Position numbers and translations under genes: made by a program. From positions 1 to 29,140 of the forward strand of contig CAYWLQ010000058.1 in assembly GCA_964458775.1 (NCBI GenBank): a stretch of DNA of 29,140 nucleotides. Direction: 5' to 3'. Of the stretch, positions 9,152 through 14,703 are shown one piece after another. The first letter of the stretch is position 1, and the number at the start of each line of letters is the position of its first letter. The notes below the pieces were generated by a model, which saw only the letters and a list, made by a program, of their open reading frames with translations, searched no databases and had not been told where the DNA came from. This DNA is from CAYWLQ01 sp964458775 (GTDB taxonomy: Bacteria > Myxococcota_A > Polyangia > JAAYKL01).

Positions 9152-9204
9152 ATGCCGCAACCGTGTGCCGGCATTGAGTTTTTCGAGGGGATAAACCCCT
9201 CGGC
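9152..9204. repeat. Adjacent pair of inverted repeats, possible interspersed element
   Basis: ATGCCG (9152-9157) pairs with CGGCAT (9169-9174). Twelve bases further on, CGAGGGG (9186-9192) pairs perfectly with CCCCTCG (9198-9204) around an ATAAA loop. There is no T-run after the second stem on the plus strand and only A residues after it on the minus strand, so it is not a standard Rho-independent terminator. It may be a remnant of an interspersed repeat. Confidence 0.4.
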
Positions 9205-9260
9205 TACATTCTGATTTATTCTGATCAGGATTTCTGAGAAGGAAACAAATCAAAAATATT

Positions 9261-9453
9261 TCAATCTATTTTTCTGTTATTTTCTTTCTGCTCCATAATA
9301 GGTTTGCCTATTATTTCCTTTGCTTTTTTAAAAAAAATTTTGAGATTGTTCGGCCTCTTCCGATTCAACAGGACCGCTGCCGCTTGATATAACGATTTCT
9401 TGTTTGATGGTTGACTTTTTGCTTGATACTCGGCTTCTAAAATGTAAAACCAT
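9261..9453 (-). pseudogene. Short ORF needing a +1 shift, possible pseudogene or frameshifted peptide
   Basis: Reading the minus strand from ATG 9453 gives 41 codons with a coding-like composition (KKSTIKQEIVISSGSGPVE, SEEAEQSQNFF), then TAA. The stop lies in a run of 4 A, 8 T and 6 A (9324-9341). Skipping one T (TTT TTT T AAA) opens a second frame (KKAKEIIGKPIMEQKENN) that runs 22 codons to TGA at 9261, for 63 residues in all. The P-site UUU would re-pair perfectly after a +1 slip. A perfect 8-bp stem (9295-9314) lies nine bases downstream of the run. There is no clear ribosome-binding site before the ATG. A decayed gene, a homopolymer sequencing error, or chance are all possible. Confidence 0.3.
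9295..9314. repeat. Perfect 8-bp hairpin
   Basis: ATAATAGG (9295-9302) pairs perfectly with CCTATTAT (9307-9314) around a TTTG loop. On the plus strand it is followed by a pyrimidine-rich stretch that includes six T residues at 9324-9329, so a weak terminator is conceivable. On the minus strand it lies just downstream of the homopolymer run of the broken short ORF. Confidence 0.45.
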
Positions 9454-9597
9454 CGTGGCGTTTATGGCGGCTTAAATTTATGGTATTGGTACCTATTGTC
9501 GCTAAACCGGTTGCGAAATGACAAAAGTTAAGCAAAAGCCGTCCGTTAAGGCTCGGCAAAAACAATCGGAAACATTCTTTTTTAGTGAGGAGGAACA

Positions 9598-10146
9598 ATG
9601 ATCGAGCTTCGATTTCACGGTCGCGGCGGTCAAGGAGCCGTTACTTCAGCGGAGCTGTTGGCCCTGACCGCCATTGAAGAAGGCAAATTTGCTCAATCAT
9701 TCCCAAAGTTCGGTCCCGAACGGCGAGGAGCACCTGTTATTGCGTATGCGCGTATTAGCGAAAAACAAATTCGCGATCGCACTTCAGTGCAAAAACCCAG
9801 TATTGTCGTTGTTTTGGATCCGTCTCTGTTGAGGATTGTAAACACTTCAGACGGCATGCCTGACAACGGCATTCAGGTAGTCAACACCACCAAGACTGTC
9901 GAAGAACTAAAACGGGATTTCGGACTTAAGGGAAAACTGGTTGTGCTTGATGCAAATAAAATCGCGAGCGAGGAAATCGGGCGCGTTATTACCAACACAA
10001 CTATGCTGGGGGCGGCAATAAGAGCAACAGGTTTGGTAAGTGTAGACGGCATAGTAGAGCAGCTTAAAATCAGATTCGGCCGTATCGCCGACGGAAACAT
10101 AAAAGCTTTCAAACGCGCATACGAAGAATGCGTGTGTGAAGGATAG
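9598..10146 (+). CDS. porG: Pyruvate:ferredoxin oxidoreductase, gamma subunit
   Basis: This is the gamma subunit of the four-subunit 2-oxoacid:ferredoxin oxidoreductase, which oxidatively decarboxylates pyruvate to acetyl-CoA and reduces ferredoxin in the cytosol. The 182-residue length fits the family. The N-terminal motif RFHGRGGQGAVTSAELLA and the following FPKFGPERRGAPVIA are hallmarks of the gamma domain. ATG 9598 follows GAGGAGG. It is the first gene of a five-gene cluster read in one direction with gaps of 11 bases or less or overlaps; the order gamma-delta-alpha-beta matches that of archaeal and Thermotoga por operons. Homologous gamma subunits serve 2-ketoisovalerate and 2-oxoglutarate enzymes; the pyruvate assignment rests mainly on the alpha subunit. 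Confidence 0.88.
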   Translation: MIELRFHGRGGQGAVTSAELLALTAIEEGKFAQSFPKFGPERRGAPVIAYARISEKQIRDRTSVQKPSIVVVLDPSLLRIVNTSDGMPDNGIQVVNTTKTVEELKRDFGLKGKLVVLDANKIASEEIGRVITNTTMLGAAIRATGLVSVDGIVEQLKIRFGRIADGNIKAFKRAYEECVCEG

Positions 10147-10157
10147 AGGAGGTCAAC

Positions 10158-10451
10158 GTGTCCAGGCAATCCGGAACTCCTAATTGGAGAGACTTGGCCA
10201 TAGGCATGGCGGTTACCGAACCCGGTTCTTCCAAATACAACAGAACCGGTGATTGGCGGTCCAATCGCCCGATATGGACTTATGAAAAATGTGTCAAATG
10301 CGGCGTTTGTTCTGTTTTTTGTCCGGAAGGTTGCATAAAAATGCAAAAAGACGGTCTTCCTCTTGCTGATATGGAGTACTGCAAGGGATGCGGCATTTGT
10401 GTAGTCGAATGTTGGACAGGGTGTATTTCACTACAAGAGGAGAAAGACTGA
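10158..10451 (+). CDS. porD: Pyruvate:ferredoxin oxidoreductase, delta (2[4Fe-4S]) subunit
   Basis: The 97-residue ferredoxin-like subunit carries electrons from the catalytic core to external ferredoxin. Two cluster motifs are visible: CVKCGVCSVFCP and CKGCGICVVEC. The residue after the last cysteine of the second motif is Trp where many ferredoxins have Pro. The start is GTG 10158, placed by AGAGGAGG just upstream. The stop TGA overlaps the alpha-subunit ATG by one base (TGATG), which suggests translational coupling. Its position between gamma and alpha is as in other four-subunit enzymes. Confidence 0.88.
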   Translation: MSRQSGTPNWRDLAIGMAVTEPGSSKYNRTGDWRSNRPIWTYEKCVKCGVCSVFCPEGCIKMQKDGLPLADMEYCKGCGICVVECWTGCISLQEEKD

Positions 10452-11644
10452 TGGCTGAACGCAAAGGAATTGAAGTATCCATCGCGATGGCTGAGGCTGC
10501 ATCTGCTTGTGATGTAGATGTAATCTCCGCATATCCCATCACTCCGCAAACTCATGTGGTCGAGCACTTGTCAGAAATAGTTGCAGACGGTGAGTTGGAT
10601 GCGGAGTTTATCCCGGTCGAATCAGAGCATGCCGCTTTGAGCGCTTGCTGCGGTTCTGCTGCTGCCGGTGCCCGCACCTTTACAGCCACCTCAAGCCAGG
10701 GACTCGCCCTAATGCATGAAATTCTTTTCATCGCATCCGGATTGCGACTTCCTATTGTTATGGTGGTAGCAAACCGTGCTTTATCGGCACCGATTAACAT
10801 TTGGAACGATCATTCTGACGTTATGACCAACCGCGACTGCGGCTGGGTTCAAATTTTTGCTGAAAACGGTCAAGAGGCTGTCGACTTGGTAGTTCAAGCT
10901 TTTAAATTCGGCGAGGACAAAAGAGTCCTGTTGCCGGTAATGGTTCATTTTGACGGCTTTGTATTGAGCCACATGGTTGAACCTATCGAAATGTTGAGCC
11001 GCGAAGAGGTTAAAAAATTCTTGCCGGATTATGAACCTCAACAAAGATTGGACATAGACAACCCCATTACAATGGGTCCTGTCGGTGTTCCCGAGGTATA
11101 TACAGAAGCAAAAATGGCCGGAGAATCTGTTTTGCGCAACTCTTACGGTCCAATCGTAGAATGCCTAAATGATTTCGGAAAGCAATTCGGAAGAACCTAC
11201 AAACCGGTCGAAAGCTATCGCGCTGATGACGCTGAAGTTCTGTTGATAAGCATGGGCGGAGTTTCAGAAACAGCCATGAGCTGGGTTGATGAACAACGCG
11301 AAAAAGGAGAGAAAGTCGGTCTGGTTCGTTTTAGACTTTGGAGACCTCTTCCGATTGATGATTTTATCGGTGCAGTTAAACATGCTAAGGCTCTGGTTGT
11401 TATCGACAGACACTTTTCTCCCGGCGGCCCGGGAGGTCCTGTTGCTCAAGAAATTAAACATATTATGTACAATCAAGACCGTCGAATTCCTATAGTAGAA
11501 ACGGTGGCAGGATTGGGAGGCCGAGACATTACTTTTGCTGATTTCAACAATATGTACGCAAAAGGTAAAGCGGTTGCAGCCGGCCAAACGCCGCCGCCGT
11601 TCGAGCTGATTCAGGTTAGAGGAGGGCATTATGGAAAAATTTAA
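10451..11644 (+). CDS. porA: Pyruvate:ferredoxin oxidoreductase, alpha subunit
   Basis: The 397-residue alpha subunit contributes to the thiamine diphosphate pocket and substrate binding. The pyrimidine-binding domain starts with ISAYPITPQTHVVEHL, followed by FIPVESEHAALSA and TSSQGLALMHE. The segment ANRALSAPINIWNDHSD is the form I associate with pyruvate rather than 2-oxoglutarate or ketoisovalerate enzymes. A transketolase C-terminal-like domain follows from about 245. The start at 10451 is set by overlap with the delta-subunit stop and by GAGGAG upstream; an in-frame start at 10388 would overlap most of the second delta cluster motif. The 3' end overlaps the beta gene by 14 bases. Confidence 0.9.
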   Translation: MAERKGIEVSIAMAEAASACDVDVISAYPITPQTHVVEHLSEIVADGELDAEFIPVESEHAALSACCGSAAAGARTFTATSSQGLALMHEILFIASGLRLPIVMVVANRALSAPINIWNDHSDVMTNRDCGWVQIFAENGQEAVDLVVQAFKFGEDKRVLLPVMVHFDGFVLSHMVEPIEMLSREEVKKFLPDYEPQQRLDIDNPITMGPVGVPEVYTEAKMAGESVLRNSYGPIVECLNDFGKQFGRTYKPVESYRADDAEVLLISMGGVSETAMSWVDEQREKGEKVGLVRFRLWRPLPIDDFIGAVKHAKALVVIDRHFSPGGPGGPVAQEIKHIMYNQDRRIPIVETVAGLGGRDITFADFNNMYAKGKAVAAGQTPPPFELIQVRGGHYGKI

Positions 11645-12563
11645 TGTATACGCTGCCCGCCTTCTGCCCAAAGAAGACTATGTTGCCTGCGGACACAGGG
11701 CATGCCAGGGGTGTGCTGAAGTTCTTGCAATGCGACTGGTTCACAAGGCAATGGGCAGAAACACTATTGCGGCGTCAGCAACCGGTTGTATGGAAATTAT
11801 TTCGTCTCCTTATCCGGAGACATCTTGGAAAATTCCTTGGATACACGTTGCTTTTGAAAACTCAGCATCGGTTTGCTCGGGAATAGAGTCCGGTTACAAA
11901 GCCTTGATGAGAAAAGGTCGTGTTCCTAAAAGAAAAATCAACTTTGTTGCCTACGGCGGAGACGGTGCAACTGCCGACATCGGTTTACAGTGGATTTCCG
12001 GAGCCATGGAGCGCGGACATGATATGGTATACGTTTGCTACGACAACGAAGCTTACATGAACACCGGCATTCAGCGATCAAGCTCGACTCCTTTCGGTGC
12101 TGCTACTACTACAAGCCCGGCCGGAAAAGTCCAGAAAGGTCAAACAACCTGGAAAAAGAATGTGCCGGAGATTATGGCTGCACACAACATTCCTTATGTC
12201 GCCACCATTAATCCCAGCTATCCTTTTGACTTGTTTGCAAAAGTTCAAAAGGCAATCAGCATTGAAGGACCGGCATATTTGCATTGTTATTCCGCCTGCC
12301 CTACAGGATGGAAAATGCGACCGGAATTGGCTATTCAAATTGGGCGACTGGCAGTTGAGACCGGAGTTTTTCCGTTGTACGAAGTAGTCAACGGTCAATA
12401 TCGAATTACAGAAGAAATCAAAGAATTCAGACCGCTTAGGGACTATTTAAAACCGCAGGGAAGATTTAGGCATCTCTCCGATGCGTTAATTGACTCATCA
12501 GAACAACGTGTGCAGAAAGAATATGCGCGTTTAGCGGCAAAAGCCGTCATGGTTAAGGAGTAA
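11631..12563 (+). CDS. porB: Pyruvate:ferredoxin oxidoreductase, beta subunit
   Basis: The 310-residue beta subunit binds thiamine diphosphate and an inner [4Fe-4S] cluster. The TPP motif is GGDGATADIG with G109, G110 and D111, followed by YDNEAYMNTGIQ. Probable cluster ligands are C25 and C28 in GHRACQGC, C53 in SATGC, and a cysteine in HCYSACPTGW. ATG 11631 follows AGGAGG and overlaps the alpha gene by 14 bases, so both are probably translated in a coupled way. With gamma, delta and alpha it completes the enzyme. Confidence 0.92.
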   Translation: MEKFNVYAARLLPKEDYVACGHRACQGCAEVLAMRLVHKAMGRNTIAASATGCMEIISSPYPETSWKIPWIHVAFENSASVCSGIESGYKALMRKGRVPKRKINFVAYGGDGATADIGLQWISGAMERGHDMVYVCYDNEAYMNTGIQRSSSTPFGAATTTSPAGKVQKGQTTWKKNVPEIMAAHNIPYVATINPSYPFDLFAKVQKAISIEGPAYLHCYSACPTGWKMRPELAIQIGRLAVETGVFPLYEVVNGQYRITEEIKEFRPLRDYLKPQGRFRHLSDALIDSSEQRVQKEYARLAAKAVMVKE

Positions 12564-12568
12564 GGGCG

Positions 12569-13315
12569 ATGGAGAAAGCAGACAACAAAACGATTACTTT
12601 CACCATCAACGGTGTTAAAGTTACTGCCGAACCGGGAGATAATGTGCTGGACACAGCAAGGCGTTACGGTTTTGAGATTCCTTCTCTTTGCCATCACGAA
12701 GCGGTAACTGCTTACGGTGCTTGTCGCGTCTGTCTCGTTGAAATTTCTAAGGGCGGCCGTAAAAAACTTACAACTTGCTGCAATTATGAAGTTTTGGACG
12801 GAATAGAAGTAAAAACTGATTCAGAAGAAATCAGAAAACATCGTGCTACTGTTTTAGAGTTGATTCTTGCAGAAGCTCCGGGAAGCGAGAGAATTAAAAA
12901 GCTTGCTGCTGAATACGGTGTAGATACTTCTCGTTTTTGTAGAGAATCTGAGGATGAAAAGCACAGAGACAACTGTATGTTATGCGGACTCTGTGTGCGC
13001 GTATGTGAAGAAGTTGTCGGTGCTTCTGCATTATCATTTAACGGACGAGGAGATAAAAAAGATGTGGGCGGACCGTATATGGAAGAACCCAAAGCTTGTA
13101 TAGCGTGCGGAGCATGTGCATGGGCTTGCCCAACTGATTGTATCGGTTTTGTCGAAGAAGACGGTATGAGAAAGGTACTAAAATGGAAAAGAGCATTACC
13201 CTTGGAAGTCGATGCCTCAGGGAGACCTTTTGCTCCTAAGTTTCAACTATTTCATTTTAGCAAGCTTGCAGGATTGCCTGCCGATTTCTACAAAAAAGCT
13301 CCCGGCGACCGTTAA
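12569..13315 (+). CDS. NuoG/HoxU-like 2Fe-2S and 2[4Fe-4S] electron-transfer protein
   Basis: The 248-residue protein has an N-terminal 2Fe-2S ferredoxin domain (C41, C52, C55 and C70 or C71, in the CHHEAVTAYGACRVC context) and two [4Fe-4S] motifs, C136-x2-C139-x2-C142-x3-C146 and C177-x2-C180-x2-C183-x3-C187-P. This cofactor set resembles the N-terminus of NuoG, HoxU and the electron-input arms of NAD-linked hydrogenases, but the large C-terminal molybdopterin-like or hydrogenase domain is absent. It starts five bases after porB with AAGGAG upstream, so it is part of the por operon. I infer that it connects the pyruvate enzyme to another electron carrier or to an NAD(P)-linked partner encoded elsewhere. 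No flavin or NAD-binding domain is visible in it. Confidence 0.75.
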   Translation: MEKADNKTITFTINGVKVTAEPGDNVLDTARRYGFEIPSLCHHEAVTAYGACRVCLVEISKGGRKKLTTCCNYEVLDGIEVKTDSEEIRKHRATVLELILAEAPGSERIKKLAAEYGVDTSRFCRESEDEKHRDNCMLCGLCVRVCEEVVGASALSFNGRGDKKDVGGPYMEEPKACIACGACAWACPTDCIGFVEEDGMRKVLKWKRALPLEVDASGRPFAPKFQLFHFSKLAGLPADFYKKAPGDR

Positions 13316-13557
13316 TTAGTCAGTTATCGTCTTATTCTCTCAAAGAGTATCTTTTGTAGATTTTCGACATTATTGTATCTACCCATAAATAAAGTTTTCT
13401 AATAAATTTTTTTGGGAATATTTTGTTTAGGTTGCGTAGTAACAAATCATAGTAATACTATTATAGTATTGATATATAATGGATAAAGATATTATGAGAG
13501 TCAGCAAGTACTACACCAAACGATTTTCAACCGTTTTACACAGAAGATGAATTTGTT
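13316..13557. other. AT-rich intergenic region between por operon and CBM3 lipoprotein
   Basis: This 242-base gap is very AT-rich. A weak stem, CTCT-CAA-AGAG at about 13338-13348, is followed by a T-rich stretch and might help terminate the por transcript. A palindrome and a TATAAT box at 13454-13480 are listed separately. Confidence 0.35.
13454..13480 (+). promoter_or_regulatory. Palindrome next to a TATAAT box, candidate promoter/operator
   Basis: AATACTA (13454-13460) and TAGTATT (13464-13470) form a perfect inverted repeat around TTA. Four bases further on, TATAAT (13475-13480) matches the -10 consensus, and it lies 77 bases before the lipoprotein start. No good -35 box is seen at 16-18 bases. 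The palindrome sits where a regulator could block or aid polymerase. Confidence 0.4.
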
Positions 13558-14703
13558 ATGAATTTTAGATTATTTTTTGCAATTTTTCTTTTTGTTTTTG
13601 CAATCTTGTTTGCATCGTGTGCGGAAATAAATTCTCAAACCGATTCTGATTCCGATTTTTATGATTCGGGAGGTGATTCAGACGCAGACGCTGATACTGA
13701 CTCCGATACGGATGCAGACGCTGATGCCGATGCTGATGCCGATGCTGACTCTGACACGGATACTGATACTGACTCTGACACAGATACTGATACTGACTCT
13801 GACACGGATACTGATACCGACTCTGACACCGATACCGACACCGATACTGATACTGATACCGATACTGACACTGATACCGACACTGATACCGACACTGATA
13901 CTGATACCGATACTGACACCGACACCGATACTGACACCGATACTGACACTGACACCGACACCGATACTGACACCGATACTGACACTGACACCGATGCTGA
14001 CACTGACACCGATACCGATACTGACACTGACACGGATACTGACACTGACACTGACACTGACACTGATACTGATACTGACACTGATACTGACACTGACACT
14101 GATACTGATACTGACACCGATACTGATACTGATACCGATACCGACACTGATACCGACACTGATACCGACACTGATACTGATACCGATACTGACACTGATA
14201 CCGACACTGATACCGACACTGATTCTGATACAGGAGTCGAACCGATGGCTGTAAAAGTTCAGTTTCTACATAGTGATTCTAACAGCAGCACCAACGGAAA
14301 CTATAATGTGTCTTTTAGAATTGTTAACGTTGATGAGACAAGCATATCGGTTAGCGGTTTGTTTCTTAGATATTATTATACCAAAGATCAAGGAGCTTCT
14401 TCACAAGCCTTTAATTGTCACTTTGCAACCGGTAACCAGTGTTCCGGGGTAACAGCAGCTTTTTATCCAGCTTCAGGAGTTGATGCAGATTTCTATCTGC
14501 AAATCGATCTTACAGGTGCTAATGCCACTTTAAGCAAAGGTCAAAACTACGAAGTCCAAGTCGGATTTAATAAGACAGATTGGAGCCATTATACTTTTGC
14601 AAACGATTGGTCATATCTCAAAGTAGGAACTTATACTGACAATCCCAAAATTACCCTTTATCGAATGGGAGAAACAGTTCCTGTTTATGGAGAGGAACCA
14701 TAA
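13558..14703 (+). CDS. Surface lipoprotein with Asp-X repeat linker and CBM3-like domain
   Basis: The 381-residue product has a type II signal peptide with lipobox FASC and lipidated C21. Residues 40-225 are 93 uninterrupted Asp-X dipeptides: X is mostly Ala or Ser at first and almost only Thr later. The C-terminal 156 residues resemble family 3 carbohydrate-binding modules: FLRYYYTKDQ, a glycine-led SGVTAAF segment, DFYLQIDL, FNKTDWSHYTFANDWSY and the closing VPVYGEEP match the usual CBM3 order and ending. CBM3 modules bind cellulose or related glucans. I infer a lipid anchor, a stiff acidic arm, and a sugar-binding head displayed at the cell surface. No catalytic domain is present. The stop codon is directly followed by the start of the diguanylate cyclase gene, so the two may be co-transcribed. 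Confidence 0.8.
   Translation: MNFRLFFAIFLFVFAILFASCAEINSQTDSDSDFYDSGGDSDADADTDSDTDADADADADADADSDTDTDTDSDTDTDTDSDTDTDTDSDTDTDTDTDTDTDTDTDTDTDTDTDTDTDTDTDTDTDTDTDTDTDTDTDTDTDTDTDADTDTDTDTDTDTDTDTDTDTDTDTDTDTDTDTDTDTDTDTDTDTDTDTDTDTDTDTDTDTDTDTDTDTDTDTDTDSDTGVEPMAVKVQFLHSDSNSSTNGNYNVSFRIVNVDETSISVSGLFLRYYYTKDQGASSQAFNCHFATGNQCSGVTAAFYPASGVDADFYLQIDLTGANATLSKGQNYEVQVGFNKTDWSHYTFANDWSYLKVGTYTDNPKITLYRMGETVPVYGEEP
13675..14232 (+). repeat. Hexanucleotide minisatellite encoding 93 Asp-X dipeptides
   Basis: The 558-base tract is built of GAY-ACN hexamers in frame. Near its start, a 24-base unit (gactctgacacggatactgatact and close variants) is repeated three times in tandem at 13747-13818, encoding DSDTDTDT. 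Further on, the Asp and Thr codons are mixed (GAT/GAC, ACT/ACC/ACA/ACG) with no fixed longer period. A single Ala (DTDADTDT) interrupts the Thr tract near 13994. Confidence 0.9.

Larger units (their letters stand above)
8931..9597. other. Gene-poor intergenic region with hairpins and a broken short ORF
   Basis: This 667-base gap separates the VWA lipoprotein from the por operon. It holds an inverted repeat ATGCCG/CGGCAT at 9152-9174, a perfect hairpin at 9186-9204, a second perfect hairpin at 9295-9314, and a minus-strand reading frame at 9261-9453 that continues only through a +1 shift. The por ribosome-binding site GAGGAGG is at its right end. The first 220 bases show nothing I can name. 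TTGACT at 9411 might be a -35 box for the por operon, but no good -10 follows at the right spacing. Confidence 0.45.

Noticed and set aside
9186..9204. Hairpin considered as a Rho-independent terminator
   Set aside because: No T-run follows the stem on either strand.
9454..9597. Open minus-strand frame opposite the por leader
   Set aside because: It has no start codon with a ribosome-binding site, runs antisense to the por ribosome-binding site, and matches no family I recognise.
11264..11671. Long minus-strand ORF over the porA end
   Set aside because: It is a shadow of porA with no recognisable domain or ribosome-binding site.
13659..14219. Minus-strand ORF of Ser-Val repeats opposite the Asp-Thr tract
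   Set aside because: It is the antisense image of the hexanucleotide repeat; the plus-strand frame has a signal peptide and a folded C-terminal domain.
13675..14232. Repeat tract considered as a CRISPR array
   Set aside because: The hexamers are contiguous and in frame with no unique spacers and no cas genes nearby.
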